Below are positions 9,391-19,177 of a stretch of 64,000 nt of DNA, in pieces (the first letter of the stretch is position 1; every line of letters starts with the position of its first letter). A model generated the notes under the pieces. The model worked only from the letters and a program-made list of their open reading frames with translations. It did not search any database and had not been told where the DNA came from. Location of the stretch: positions 1,612,001 through 1,676,000 of the forward strand of contig NZ_CP015749.1 of NCBI RefSeq assembly GCF_001742145.1. Reading direction: 5' to 3'. Made by a program: the position numbers and the translations under genes. This DNA is from Pectobacterium parmentieri (lineage in GTDB: Bacteria; Pseudomonadota; Gammaproteobacteria; Enterobacterales; Enterobacteriaceae).

Positions 9391-11064
9391 ATGTTAATGC
9401 CTGCGGTTTTGCGAAACGGAATTGCTGCTCTCCGCCGCCGTCATCGCCTAAGTATTCTCTCCGGATTGTTATTGATCATTGGGCTATTTTCTTTACTGCA
9501 ATTGGTTTCTATCGGCGTTATTTCTCAAACGATGACACAGGTCCGACAGGATATCTCCGCGAACGAGGGCCTTCGCCAGCAACAAGCGGTAATGGATAAA
9601 GCACGGATGGAAGTGATGAATGCCAGCGACAAACTTAACCGAGCGGGTATTTATCTGTTGGTAGACAAAGAAACAGGATCTGAAGGCAGTTGGCATAGCC
9701 TGATGGATGAAGCGGAAGTGTCTCTGAAACAGGCACAAGCGCACTACCAGCTACTGGGGACAGCCACGACAGATGAAGCAGACACACCAGCCTTTGTCGA
9801 TTTGAAAAAAAGTTACAACCAGCTTTATTCCGGGCTGGTCGAGCTAGCCGAGGGAATCAAGACCACTAACCAGATCGATATCTTTTTTGCTGTCCCGGTT
9901 CAGGCCTACCAAAGCGATTTTACCCAAAAGTATTCGCACTATCTGCAAGATACCGATGCCCTACAAAAGCGGCATGGTCAACAATTCTTATCCTCTCTCG
10001 ATCGCGCGAAAACCATTTTTATCACGGTTCTGGGACTCTTACTGGCGATCACAATCGCAGTGTGGGTTGGTGTTAATCGGGTCATTATTCGCCCACTGAC
10101 ACAAATTATTACCCATTTAAAACGGATCGCCGCTGGCGATCTATCTCACACGGTCAACACAGAAATCCGCGGTACACGCGAAGTTGAACAGCTCAATACC
10201 AACGTCATTCAAATGCAGGAAGGTCTGGTCACGTTGGTTAATCAGGTTCGTCAGGGCGTTGACCACATGGTGACACAGGTCGATCGCGTCGCTGCGGATA
10301 ACCAACAGCTTTCCGAACAGGCGAATCGCCAATCCCGCGAACTTAAAGCCACAACTGAACACATTATTCAGCTCAGCCAACATCTGGAACAAAATACTCT
10401 GCATACTCAACAGGCCAATTTGCATGCGGAAGACACCAGCAAAATTGCCACACAGGGTGAAACGATGATGAATGACGTCAGGGCAGCGATGTCAGATATC
10501 GCAGGCAGAACGCGAGAAATGACGGAAGCAATTGGGATGATTGAAAACGTCGCATTCCAGACGCACATTTTGTCTTTGAACGCAGCGATTGAAGCCGCAC
10601 GGGCTGGGGCCATGGGGCGTGGGTTCGCTGTTGTCGCACGAGAAGTTGGCACACTGGCTTCGCAAAGCAGTCACTCTGCACAGAATATTAATGTGCTGAT
10701 CCGTGATTCAGACAACAGCGTAACCGCAGGAACACGGCTGGTAAACAAGCTGAATGACAGCCTACAGAACATCATCCAAACGGCGAAAGGAACAGGCACG
10801 TTTCTGAGCGAGATCTCGGAAATATCGCATCAGCAAAATGAAAGCATTCATGAAGTGACTGCCCGACTCAGCACGCTGAACGACACCGTCAGAGAAAATG
10901 CGGGTCAGGTTGAAGCCTCCGCGCACACCTTCACCTTACTGCTGGAGCAAACGGAACATCTCAATGCCTCGGTATCGTTATTTATCCTTCCCTCAACAGG
11001 GCATGACGCTAATCCGATGATTGACCAGAGAGAAATGACTCAGCGTATTCCAATGGTGGGATGA
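9391..11064 (+). CDS. Methyl-accepting chemotaxis protein
   Basis: A 557-residue transmembrane chemoreceptor. It has a first membrane segment (about residues 21-45), a periplasmic helical-bundle sensing domain of the Tar/Tsr type (about 46-205), a second membrane segment (about 208-230), a HAMP domain (IIRPLTQIITHLKRIAAGDLSH) and a long signalling coiled coil. The hairpin tip with AFQTHILSLNAAIEAARAG and GRGFAVVAREVGTLAS binds CheA and CheW. The C-terminus lacks the NWETF-type pentapeptide used by CheR and CheB. The ligand is not predictable. It sits alone between yciI and yciY. A terminator follows. Confidence 0.93.
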   Translation: MLMPAVLRNGIAALRRRHRLSILSGLLLIIGLFSLLQLVSIGVISQTMTQVRQDISANEGLRQQQAVMDKARMEVMNASDKLNRAGIYLLVDKETGSEGSWHSLMDEAEVSLKQAQAHYQLLGTATTDEADTPAFVDLKKSYNQLYSGLVELAEGIKTTNQIDIFFAVPVQAYQSDFTQKYSHYLQDTDALQKRHGQQFLSSLDRAKTIFITVLGLLLAITIAVWVGVNRVIIRPLTQIITHLKRIAAGDLSHTVNTEIRGTREVEQLNTNVIQMQEGLVTLVNQVRQGVDHMVTQVDRVAADNQQLSEQANRQSRELKATTEHIIQLSQHLEQNTLHTQQANLHAEDTSKIATQGETMMNDVRAAMSDIAGRTREMTEAIGMIENVAFQTHILSLNAAIEAARAGAMGRGFAVVAREVGTLASQSSHSAQNINVLIRDSDNSVTAGTRLVNKLNDSLQNIIQTAKGTGTFLSEISEISHQQNESIHEVTARLSTLNDTVRENAGQVEASAHTFTLLLEQTEHLNASVSLFILPSTGHDANPMIDQREMTQRIPMVG

Positions 11065-11093
11065 GCCGATGATGAAATAAGCCAGTAGCGTGA

Positions 11094-11130
11094 TAAAAAA
11101 TAGCGACCATACTCCGGGTCGCTATTTTTC
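11094..11130. terminator. Bidirectional terminator between MCP gene and yciY
   Basis: A stem built from AAAAATAGCGACC and its complement, with A's before and T's after, lies between the chemoreceptor gene and the convergent yciY. It can serve both. Confidence 0.85.
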
Positions 11131-11138
11131 TCACTGAC

Positions 11139-11315
11139 TTACCACTCGTAGGCTACCGCGTAGAGTAACGCCCGCCGTTGGTGCTTCTGCTGCAAATAAC
11201 GAGCAGAGCGAATATGGCGATAGGTGCGCGATTGCGCCTCTAGCCAGCGACTTCTTCTACGTTGGACCTGACGTAACATTCGCCAACGGCCCACTTCATT
11301 CCGACTGCGTTTCAT
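11139..11315 (-). CDS. yciY: YciY family small basic protein
   Basis: A 58-residue, very arginine-rich ORF. It begins MKRSRNEVGRWRMLRQ and ends LLYAVAYEW. The N-terminal half is close to E. coli YciY (MKRSR-EVGRWRM-RQ, then SRWLEAQSR), which lies next to cls there too. Its function is unknown; the high positive charge suggests nucleic-acid or ribosome contact, which is only an inference. It is divergent from cls, with about 195 bp between the starts. Confidence 0.85.
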   Translation of the reverse strand: MKRSRNEVGRWRMLRQVQRRRSRWLEAQSRTYRHIRSARYLQQKHQRRALLYAVAYEW

Positions 11316-11510
11316 GATGCGACTCTTGTTAATCCACTCGCGTTGGGCATTATAACCCCCTCATGCGTGGCGACAATCAGTGAATCCTCTCCTCCCTCAT
11401 TCTCTTCTTATCCAATTACGCTATTTTATTCAGAGGAAAGGCATTTCCCCTTTTGTAAATCTATGCGTACACTTTGTTAATTCTTTGCAGAAGGGAACTA
11501 TGCTGCTTTT

Positions 11511-12971
11511 ATGTCCACATTTTATACCGTAATAAGTTGGTTACTGGTTTTTAGCTACTGGTTGCTGATCGCGGGTGTGACCTTGCGTATTCTGATGAAA
11601 CGTCGGGCAGTGCCCTCAGCGATGGCCTGGCTGCTGGTGATTTATATTCTGCCACTTGTCGGTATTGTCGCTTACCTTTCGTTTGGCGAACTCCATCTCG
11701 GTAAACGCCGGGCTGAACGTGCCAGTAAAATGTGGCCATCAACCGCTAAATGGCTGCGCGAATTAAAGGAATACCGCCGTATTTTCGCGACGGAAAACAG
11801 TGAAGTCGCCAGCGCGCTATTCCAGCTTTGTGAACGTCGGCAAGGTGTGGGTGGCGTCAAAGGCAACCAATTGCAGTTGATGACCACATTTGATGACACC
11901 ATTAAAGCGTTATTGCGTGATATTGAACTCGCACGTAACAACATCGAGATGGTGTTTTATATCTGGCAACCCGGTGGATTGGTTGAGCAAGTAACCTCTT
12001 CCCTTATCGCCGCGGCGCGGCGCGGTGTACATTGCCGCATTTTGTTGGACTCTGCCGGTAGCGTCCAATTTTTCCGCCAGCAGCATCCCGAACTCATGCG
12101 CACCGCCGGAATAGAAGTGGTCGAAGCGCTGAAAGTGAACTTGTTCCGTGCCTTCCTGCGCCGTATGGATTTGCGACAGCACCGTAAAATTATCCTGATC
12201 GATAACCGTATTGCCTATACCGGCAGCATGAATATGGTCGATCCCCGCTTCTTCAAACAAGATGCCGGCGTTGGGCAATGGATAGACCTGATGGCGCGAA
12301 TTGAAGGGCCGGTAGCAACTACGCTGGGAATTATTTACTGCTGCGACTGGGAAATGGAAACAGGCAAGCGCCTGCTCCCGCCGCCGCCAGATGTTAACGT
12401 GATGCCGTTCGAGCAGGAGAGCGGCCATACCATTCAGGTTATTGCTTCAGGCCCTGGCTACCCTGAAGAAATGATTCATCAGGCGCTGCTGACATCCGTC
12501 TATTCGGCACGCAAACAACTGATCATGACAACCCCCTACTTCGTGCCCAGTGACGACCTGCTGCACGCCATCTGTACCGCTGCCCAGCGCGGGGTCGATG
12601 TCAGCATTATTGTGCCGCACAAGAACGACTCCGTGCTGGTCGGCTGGGCCAGCCGTGCGTTCTTCACGGAACTGCTGGCCGCAGGCGTAAAAATTTATCA
12701 ATTCAAGGACGGGCTGCTGCACACCAAAAGCGTGCTGGTCGATGGGCAACTCAGCCTGGTCGGTACGGTGAATCTCGATATGCGCAGTCTGTGGCTGAAT
12801 TTTGAAATTACGCTGGTGATCGATGATGCCGGATTCGGCAGCGATTTAGCCTGTGTACAGGAAGACTATATCGCCCGTTCGCGCCTGTTAGATGCGACGC
12901 TGTGGCAAAACCGTCCTTACTGGCAGCGCATCGTCGAGCGGTTGTTCTACTTTTTCAGCCCCCTGCTATAA
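11511..12971 (+). CDS. clsA: Cardiolipin synthase A
   Basis: ClsA makes cardiolipin from two phosphatidylglycerol molecules at the inner membrane. Two N-terminal membrane helices (about residues 4-24 and 38-58) precede two phospholipase-D domains. Each carries an HKD motif: [17 protein letters not shown] at about residue 223 and [16 protein letters not shown] at about 403. The length of 486 matches E. coli exactly, including the FYFFSPLL tail. yciU follows after 55 bases. Confidence 0.98.
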   Translation: MSTFYTVISWLLVFSYWLLIAGVTLRILMKRRAVPSAMAWLLVIYILPLVGIVAYLSFGELHLGKRRAERASKMWPSTAKWLRELKEYRRIFATENSEVASALFQLCERRQGVGGVKGNQLQLMTTFDDTIKALLRDIELARNNIEMVFYIWQPGGLVEQVTSSLIAAARRGVHCRILLDSAGSVQFFRQQHPELMRTAGIEVVEALKVNLFRAFLRRMDLRQHRKIILIDNRIAYTGSMNMVDPRFFKQDAGVGQWIDLMARIEGPVATTLGIIYCCDWEMETGKRLLPPPPDVNVMPFEQESGHTIQVIASGPGYPEEMIHQALLTSVYSARKQLIMTTPYFVPSDDLLHAICTAAQRGVDVSIIVPHKNDSVLVGWASRAFFTELLAAGVKIYQFKDGLLHTKSVLVDGQLSLVGTVNLDMRSLWLNFEITLVIDDAGFGSDLACVQEDYIARSRLLDATLWQNRPYWQRIVERLFYFFSPLL

Positions 12972-13026
12972 ATACGCGTTTTCCCGTGTTCTAATAAGGC
13001 TATTGGGAATTAACAGGAAGCGCTTT

Positions 13027-13350
13027 ATGGATTTGAATAATCGCCTGACCGAAGACGAAGCATTAGAACAGGCCTACGACATCTTCTTGGAACTAGCCGC
13101 TGACAATCTCGACCCGGCAGATATTCTGCTGTTCAATCTGCAATTCGAAGAGCGTGGTGGTGCTGAATTATTTGACCCCGCAGAAGACTGGGCTGAACAC
13201 GTTGATTTCGACCTGAATCCTGATTTCTTTGCCGAAGTCGTCATTGGGCTGGCCGAACAAGACGGTGAAGAAATTACTGATATTTTTGCCCGCGTGCTGA
13301 TTTGCCGGGAAAAAGACCACAAACTTTGCCACATTTTGTGGAAAGAATAA
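13027..13350 (+). CDS. yciU: YciU family (UPF0263 / DUF440) acidic protein
   Basis: A 107-residue, strongly acidic protein. The ATG at 13027 ([20 protein letters not shown]) follows AGGAAG; the longer in-frame start at 12892 overlaps cls and is rejected. This family includes HI1450, whose fold and surface charge resemble double-stranded DNA, hence the name DNA-mimic protein; its target is unknown. Gene order cls-yciU is conserved with E. coli. Confidence 0.93.
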   Translation: MDLNNRLTEDEALEQAYDIFLELAADNLDPADILLFNLQFEERGGAELFDPAEDWAEHVDFDLNPDFFAEVVIGLAEQDGEEITDIFARVLICREKDHKLCHILWKE

Positions 13351-13368
13351 GTTATCTCGCTTAAACAC

Positions 13369-13397
13369 AAGGCGTCCCCCGCAGGAGACGCCTTTTT
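13369..13397. terminator. Terminator between yciU and oppF
   Basis: The stem AAGGCGTC paired with GACGCCTT is followed by TTTTT on the plus strand. It ends yciU and lies in the convergent gap with oppF. Confidence 0.8.
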
Positions 13398-13421
13398 CAC
13401 ATCAGTAACCGATAAAACGGG

Positions 13422-14450
13422 TTACTGCGCTTCCGTTTCCGGTAACAGCGCCTGCGGATCGACCTTCAGGCATGAGACTGCGTGCGTAAAACTCCCTTCC
13501 AGTAATGGACGGGTTTTCGAGCACTCAGGGCCAACAACCGGACAACGGGTGCAGAATACGCAACCGGATGGCGGATTGATCGGTGAAGGCAAGTCCCCTT
13601 CCAGTAGCTGTATCTTCTTGTTACGTTCCTGATCGGGATCGGGAATCGGTACCGCGGACATCAGCGCACGGGTATACGGGTGCTGCGGGTTTTGATAGAC
13701 CTGATCGTAGGTGCCCAGCTCTACCGCATGGCCCAGATACATCACTAATACGCGGTCGGAAATGTGTTTTACTACCGATAAGTCATGAGCGATGAAAATC
13801 AGCGACAGGCGCATTTCGCGCTGTAACTGACGCAGCAGGTTAACCACCTGTGCCTGAATCGATACGTCCAGCGCTGAAACCGGTTCATCACAGATAATCA
13901 GCTTCGGCTCCAGAATCAGCGCGCGGGCGATACCAATACGCTGGCACTGCCCACCAGAGAATTCATGTGGATAACGGTTAATCAGGCTAGGCAGCAGCCC
14001 GACCTTCAGCATCATCGCTTTCACACGATCTTTTACCGCCTGCCGATCAAGCTCTGGATGATACACTTTCAACGGTTCGGCAATAATTTCGCCAATGTTC
14101 ATACGCGGATTCAGCGACGCCAACGGGTCCTGAAATATCATCTGAATATCGCTACGTGCTTCACGCCACTGATCGGCACTCATGCCCAGCAGGTCTTTCC
14201 CCAGCCAGGTGACGCGTCCGTCAGTCGCTTTTACCAGCCCGATAATGGCACGCGCCAGCGTAGACTTACCGCAGCCAGATTCCCCTACCACGCCCAGCGT
14301 TTCACCTTCATATAAGCGCAGCGTTACGCCATCGACCGCTTTCAGTTTTTTAGGCGGCTGCCAGAACCACTGCTTATCATCTCTGACATCAAAGTGAACT
14401 TTCAGATCGTCCACTTCTAATAACACCTTTTTTTCGTCCGCGTTGTTCAT
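13422..14450 (-). CDS. oppF: Oligopeptide ABC transporter ATP-binding protein OppF
   Basis: One of the two ATPases of the Opp oligopeptide importer. Walker A is GESGCGKST (about residue 56), the ABC signature is FSGGQCQR and Walker B is LIICDEP. The C-terminal oligopeptide-transporter extension carries the cysteine-rich CVFCTRCPVVGPEC, a likely iron-sulfur or metal-linked region of OppD/OppF proteins. The length is 342. Its ATG overlaps the oppD stop by four bases. Confidence 0.97.
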   Translation of the reverse strand: MNNADEKKVLLEVDDLKVHFDVRDDKQWFWQPPKKLKAVDGVTLRLYEGETLGVVGESGCGKSTLARAIIGLVKATDGRVTWLGKDLLGMSADQWREARSDIQMIFQDPLASLNPRMNIGEIIAEPLKVYHPELDRQAVKDRVKAMMLKVGLLPSLINRYPHEFSGGQCQRIGIARALILEPKLIICDEPVSALDVSIQAQVVNLLRQLQREMRLSLIFIAHDLSVVKHISDRVLVMYLGHAVELGTYDQVYQNPQHPYTRALMSAVPIPDPDQERNKKIQLLEGDLPSPINPPSGCVFCTRCPVVGPECSKTRPLLEGSFTHAVSCLKVDPQALLPETEAQ

Positions 14451-15442
14451 ACCACCTCCTCAATCGCTCTAAAGCAGGCGCGCAAGCGGCCATCACCAAA
14501 AGATTCCAATGCCGGTGTGCTGTGGCAGACATCCATTGAATACGGGCAGCGTGGTTGGAACGGGCACCCTTTCGGCAAGCGTAATAAGTTAGGCGGATTA
14601 CCTGGAATGGTCGCCAGCACCTCATCTTCCGCATCCAGACGCGGCACAGCGTTGAGCAGACCAACAGAATATGGGTGGCTCGGATGATAAAAGACATCGC
14701 GTGCGACGCCATATTCCATGGTGCGCCCCGCGTACATCACCAGCACTTTGTCACAAATACCGGCAACCACACCCAGATCATGCGTGATCATGATGATGGC
14801 GGTATTAAACTCGCGCTTCAGATCGTTCAACAGCGTCATAATCTGCGCCTGAACCGTCACATCCAATGCCGTTGTCGGTTCATCGGCAATCAACAGTTTC
14901 GGTCGGCACAACAGCGCCATCGCAATCATCACGCGCTGGCGCATCCCACCAGAAAATTCATGCGGATACATCTTCATACGCTTACGCGCTTCCGGCATTT
15001 TGACTGCATCCAGCATTTTGACCGACTCTTCAAACGCTTCACTTTTGCTCAGGCGTTTGTGCAACATCAGTACTTCCATCAGTTGCTCACCGACGCGCAT
15101 GTAAGGGTTCAGTGAAGTCATCGGGTCCTGGAAAATCATACTGATTTCTTCAGCACGCAGCTTATTCAGTTGGTTTTCCGGTAAATTGAGGATCTCTTTG
15201 CCACGAAAACGCGCCGAACCGCCAATACGACCATTGCGGGCCAGCAATCCCATCAACGCGAACGCCGTCTGCGATTTACCCGAACCTGATTCACCGACAA
15301 TCCCCAGTGTTTCACCAGCATTGAGTGTGAAATTCAAGTCGTTAACCGCCGTCACGTCCCCATCTTGCGTCTTGAACGTTACCCGTAGATCCTGAACATG
15401 TAGCAGCGCGTCGTGCGCGCCCGTTAACTCAATTTTGCTCAT
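14447..15442 (-). CDS. oppD: Oligopeptide ABC transporter ATP-binding protein OppD
   Basis: The second ATPase of the Opp importer. Walker A is GESGSGKSQ, the signature FSGGMRQR and Walker B LLIADEP are intact. The C-terminal extension has the CPFQPRCPYSMDVC cysteine cluster of this group. It is 331 residues long, starts 11 bases after oppC and overlaps oppF by four bases, so translation is coupled. Confidence 0.97.
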   Translation of the reverse strand: MSKIELTGAHDALLHVQDLRVTFKTQDGDVTAVNDLNFTLNAGETLGIVGESGSGKSQTAFALMGLLARNGRIGGSARFRGKEILNLPENQLNKLRAEEISMIFQDPMTSLNPYMRVGEQLMEVLMLHKRLSKSEAFEESVKMLDAVKMPEARKRMKMYPHEFSGGMRQRVMIAMALLCRPKLLIADEPTTALDVTVQAQIMTLLNDLKREFNTAIIMITHDLGVVAGICDKVLVMYAGRTMEYGVARDVFYHPSHPYSVGLLNAVPRLDAEDEVLATIPGNPPNLLRLPKGCPFQPRCPYSMDVCHSTPALESFGDGRLRACFRAIEEVV

Positions 15443-15453
15443 GTTGATGCTCC

Positions 15454-16362
15454 TCAGCGATCTTTCGGGTCGAGGGCATCACGCAGGCCATCGCCGATAA
15501 AGTTAAAACAAAACAGCGTGACAACCAGAAACGCCGCCGGATAGAACAGTAACCACGGCGACACTTCCATTGAGTTCGCACCGTCATTCAGCAAAGCGCC
15601 CCAACTGCTTAACGGCTCTTGCGTTCCCAGACCGAGAAAACTCAGGAAGGATTCGAACAGAATCATGCTTGGCACCAGCAAAGAGGCATAAACCACCACC
15701 ACGCCGAGAACATTAGGAACAATGTGACGTAAAACGATACCGCGCGTGGAGACACCGGAAACCATTGCGGCTTCAATGAACTCTTTACGTTTCAGACTCA
15801 GCGTCTGACCGCGCACGATACGCGCCATATCCAGCCAGGACACCATGCCGATAGCCACGAAGATCAACAACATGTTCTGCCCGAAGAACGTGACCAGCAG
15901 AATAACGAAGAACATGAACGGGAATGAGTTGAGGATCTCCAGCAGACGCATCATCACCGAATCCACTTTCCCCCCCAGATAGCCTGACATCGCGCCATAC
16001 AGCGTCCCGACGATCACAGCAACCAGCGCTGCCGCCACGCCAACCATCAGCGAAACGCGGCCACCGATGGCCACGCGAACCAGCAGATCGCGCCCAGAAG
16101 AATCCGTGCCGAAATAGTGCCCGGACGTCATATCCGGGGCGGCTGACATCATTCCCCAATCCGTATCGGCGTAGTCAAATGCGGATAGCATCGGCGCAAA
16201 AACTACGAAAAGAGTAATCACAGCCAGAATGAATAGGCTAGCCAGCGCTGCGCGATTATGGATAAAACGCAGACGCGCATCTTGCCACAGGCTGCGCCCT
16301 TCAATCTCAGACTGCTCGGTGAAGTTCTCTATCGCTTCAACGTTTTTTCGATTCCAAAACAT
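15454..16362 (-). CDS. oppC: Oligopeptide ABC transporter permease OppC
   Basis: An inner-membrane permease of 302 residues with an N-terminal helix and about five more membrane segments. The EAA-type loop (EAAMVSGVSTRGIVLRHIVPN) that couples to the ATPases is present, and the sequence ends RDALDPKDR, typical of OppC. It lies 11 bases after oppB. Confidence 0.96.
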   Translation of the reverse strand: MFWNRKNVEAIENFTEQSEIEGRSLWQDARLRFIHNRAALASLFILAVITLFVVFAPMLSAFDYADTDWGMMSAAPDMTSGHYFGTDSSGRDLLVRVAIGGRVSLMVGVAAALVAVIVGTLYGAMSGYLGGKVDSVMMRLLEILNSFPFMFFVILLVTFFGQNMLLIFVAIGMVSWLDMARIVRGQTLSLKRKEFIEAAMVSGVSTRGIVLRHIVPNVLGVVVVYASLLVPSMILFESFLSFLGLGTQEPLSSWGALLNDGANSMEVSPWLLFYPAAFLVVTLFCFNFIGDGLRDALDPKDR

Positions 16363-16373
16363 AGCGCCCCCAA

Positions 16374-17294
16374 TTAATAGCGAATTTTCGGATCGATAAC
16401 AGCGTAGAGCACGTCAATGATCGCATTAAATAAAATGGTTAAGCCGCCGACTAAAATTGTCAGGCTCAGTACCAGTGAGTAATCGCGGTTCAGCGCACCA
16501 TTCACAAATAGTTGCCCAATACCCGGCAAGCCAAAGATGGTTTCGATCACCATTGAACCCGTAATAATCCCGACAAACGCCGGCCCCATATAGGAAAGCA
16601 CAGGCAGCAATGCAGGCTTTAACGCATGGCGCAGGACGATACGACGCATCGGTAGCCCTTTAGCGCGGGCCGTGCGGATAAAGTTAGAGTGCAAAACCTC
16701 GATCATCGAACCTCGGGTGATACGCGCGATGCTGGCGATATAAGATAAAGACAGCGCCACCATCGGTAAAATAATGTATTTCGGTGCCCCGCCGTTCCAG
16801 CCACCGCCGGGTAACCAACGTAGCGTAATGGCAAAAATCAGCACCAGCAGTGGTGCAACGACAAAGCTGGGAATAACCACCCCCGTCATGGCAAAACCCA
16901 TCACGGTATAGTCCCATTTCGTATTCTGATTCAGCGCAGCGATCACACCGGCACTCACACCAAAAACAATGGCGAGAATGAATGCCGCAAACCCTAATTT
17001 TGCAGAAACCGGGAAAGACGTCGCGACCAGATCGTTTACGGAATAGTCTTTGTATTTAAAAGAAGGACCGAAATCACCCTGCACCAATTGCAGTAAATAG
17101 TTACCGTACTGCGTCAGTATGGGATCGTTCAGATGATATTTGGCCTCAATATTGGCCATCACTTCCGGCGGTAAATTACGCTCCCCGGTAAAGGGGCTGC
17201 CGGGCGCCAATCGCATCATGAAGAATGAGATGGTGATCAGAATAAATAGTGTCGGGATCGCCTCTAAGCAGCGGCGAAGAATAAATTTTAACAT
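16374..17294 (-). CDS. oppB: Oligopeptide ABC transporter permease OppB
   Basis: The partner permease, 306 residues. It starts MLKFILRRCLEAIPTLFI and carries the coupling loop RTARAKGLPMRRIVLRHALKP and the ending YAVIDPKIRY, all characteristic of OppB. It forms the membrane channel with OppC. It lies 54 bases after oppA, with a hairpin in the gap. Confidence 0.97.
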   Translation of the reverse strand: MLKFILRRCLEAIPTLFILITISFFMMRLAPGSPFTGERNLPPEVMANIEAKYHLNDPILTQYGNYLLQLVQGDFGPSFKYKDYSVNDLVATSFPVSAKLGFAAFILAIVFGVSAGVIAALNQNTKWDYTVMGFAMTGVVIPSFVVAPLLVLIFAITLRWLPGGGWNGGAPKYIILPMVALSLSYIASIARITRGSMIEVLHSNFIRTARAKGLPMRRIVLRHALKPALLPVLSYMGPAFVGIITGSMVIETIFGLPGIGQLFVNGALNRDYSLVLSLTILVGGLTILFNAIIDVLYAVIDPKIRY

Positions 17295-17306
17295 TGCTCG
17301 TACCTA

Positions 17307-17341
17307 TAAAAGGCTGGCGACATCGTTGCGTGCCGCCAGCC
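17307..17341 (-). terminator. Attenuating hairpin between oppA and oppB
   Basis: On the minus strand an 8-bp perfect stem (GGCTGGCG and its complement, 14-base loop) is followed by TTTTA. It lies between oppA and oppBCDF. A partial terminator here would make more binding protein than membrane complex, as is usual for such operons. Confidence 0.6.
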
Positions 17342-17348
17342 ATTATTA

Positions 17349-18986
17349 TTAGTGCTTGATGATATAAAGATCTTTCACGTAGACATTATCCTGGGGATCT
17401 TTGCCTGTTAAGCCCCCCACATACGTCTTCACCAAACGGGTATTCGCATAGTGGTAAACAGGTACGATAACTGCGTCTTTATCTAGCAATGCCTCAGCCT
17501 GTTGATATACGACAGCACGCTCCTCATCGGTTTTCACCTGTAAAGATTTCGCGACAAGCGCATCAAACTCTTTGCTCTTATAGTGTGACTTATTATTGCT
17601 GCTGTTAGACAACATACTGTTTAGGAAGGTAGACGGTTCGTTATAATCTGCACACCACCCGCCACGCGCCAGATCTTGCGTCCCCTGCTGGCGAGAGCTA
17701 AGGAACGTTTTCCATTCCTGATTTTCCAGCTTCACATCCACACCGATATTTTGCTTCCAGATAGAGGATGCGGCAATCGCCATCTTTTTATGAAGATCGG
17801 ATGAGTTGTAGAGCAAATTAAACGTCAGCGGTTTTTCTGCGGTATAACCGGCTTCCGCCAGCAGTTTCTTCGCTTCTGCGTTACGTTTTTCTTGTGGCCA
17901 GGTGAACCACTCTGGGGTCTGAGCTTTGAAATCATCAATATACGGAGGAACAAAACCATAGGCTGGAATATCGCCCTGATTTTTCACTTTATTGGTCAGA
18001 ATATCCTGACTTATGCCCAAGCGTAACGCAGTTCTTACACGAACATCGTTAAACGGCGGCTTTTGGTTGTTAATTTCGTAATAATAAGTGCACAGGTACG
18101 GGTTAACCTTCACCTCATCGGGGATCTCTTTCTTTAACTTTTGAAAGAGTTCAATCGGCAACTGATTGTATGTCATATCAATTTCACCGCTGCGGTAGCG
18201 GTTCACATCAGTCACTTCCGAAGAAATAGGCAGGTACGTCACCTGATTAATCACAGTATGCGCGTTATCCCAGTATTGCGGGTTGCGCTCCAGTACCAGT
18301 TTTTCGTTCACGACCCAATTTTTCAGCTTGTAGGCGCCATTACCGACCCAGTTTTGCGGCTGCGTCCATTTTTCGCCGAACTTTTCAACAACGGCTTTAT
18401 TAACAGGCGACATCGCGACATAAACCGGCAACTTATAGAAGTAAGGGACGGCTTCGGAAAGCGTGACCTCCAACGTATGATCGTCGATCGCTTTCACGCC
18501 TAATGTTTCTGGAGATTTTTTGCCGGCGATGATGTCATCAATATTGAGCAAGTGGCCATATTGCAGGTAGCTAGAGTAAGGCGATGCCGTCTTGGGATCG
18601 GCCAGACGCTGCCAACTGTAGACGAAATCTTGCGCGGTAACTGGCTCACCATTGGACCATTTGGCATCTTTACGCAGGTGGAATGTCCACACTTTAAACT
18701 CTTTGTTATCCCAGCTTTCCGCTACACCAGGGCTGGTTTTACCGTTAACATCGGAAATGACCAGCCCTTCCAGCAGATCGCGCGACACATTGGATTCGGG
18801 TACGCCTTCGATTTTATGCGGATCGAGGGAGGACACTTCCGCGCCATTGTTACGAACCAATTCCTGTTTTTCTGCTAACTGAATGCCAGCGGGAACGGTC
18901 GCGGCAAAGGCAGAAACAGCCATCGTACTACTCAATGCCGCGATAATAGCGGCCGCTACTCTTTTTTTAGTTGTGATGTGTGTCAT
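17349..18986 (-). CDS. oppA: Periplasmic oligopeptide-binding protein OppA
   Basis: The solute-binding protein of the Opp importer, 545 residues, in solute-binding family 5. It has a signal peptide (about residues 1-28, ending AFA) and the conserved segments SSLDPHKIEG, WSNGEPVTAQDFVYSWQRLADP and GWCADYNEPSTFLNSM, which contain the peptide-binding residues. The start follows AGGAG. It is the first gene upstream of oppBCDF and has a close paralogue just upstream. The leader is CA-rich, which may be a GcvB small-RNA target. Confidence 0.97.
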   Translation of the reverse strand: MTHITTKKRVAAAIIAALSSTMAVSAFAATVPAGIQLAEKQELVRNNGAEVSSLDPHKIEGVPESNVSRDLLEGLVISDVNGKTSPGVAESWDNKEFKVWTFHLRKDAKWSNGEPVTAQDFVYSWQRLADPKTASPYSSYLQYGHLLNIDDIIAGKKSPETLGVKAIDDHTLEVTLSEAVPYFYKLPVYVAMSPVNKAVVEKFGEKWTQPQNWVGNGAYKLKNWVVNEKLVLERNPQYWDNAHTVINQVTYLPISSEVTDVNRYRSGEIDMTYNQLPIELFQKLKKEIPDEVKVNPYLCTYYYEINNQKPPFNDVRVRTALRLGISQDILTNKVKNQGDIPAYGFVPPYIDDFKAQTPEWFTWPQEKRNAEAKKLLAEAGYTAEKPLTFNLLYNSSDLHKKMAIAASSIWKQNIGVDVKLENQEWKTFLSSRQQGTQDLARGGWCADYNEPSTFLNSMLSNSSNNKSHYKSKEFDALVAKSLQVKTDEERAVVYQQAEALLDKDAVIVPVYHYANTRLVKTYVGGLTGKDPQDNVYVKDLYIIKH

Positions 18987-19002
18987 TATTTTCTCCTGTA
19001 AT

Positions 19003-19019
19003 ATTGTCGTGTGAGTGAT
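19003..19019 (-). promoter_or_regulatory. CA-rich leader segment of oppA, possible GcvB target
   Basis: On the minus strand the oppA leader reads ATCACTCACACGACAAT, ending about 16 bases before the start codon. GcvB small RNA represses oppA in E. coli and Salmonella by pairing its GU-rich region with a CA-rich leader. The assignment is an inference from composition and position. Confidence 0.45.
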
Positions 19020-19079
19020 ACCTACACGGTTCCTGAATTAATGCCCTGTGAGAAAAACGATTAATCGATTCAACTCACG

Positions 19080-19098
19080 CCCACTCCTATACAGTGGG
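19080..19098. repeat. Small inverted repeat between oppA2 and oppA
   Basis: CCCACT and AGTGGG flank a 7-base loop in the 191-base gap after oppA2. There is no T-run, so termination is unlikely; it may stabilise the oppA2 3' end. Confidence 0.35.
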
Positions 19099-19177
19099 AA
19101 TGGGTAAGCATAGAGTAAACACCAAATTCATTGCTGCTCGCTCACTTCATTTGCATCAAACCGTAAACAGCGGTGGG

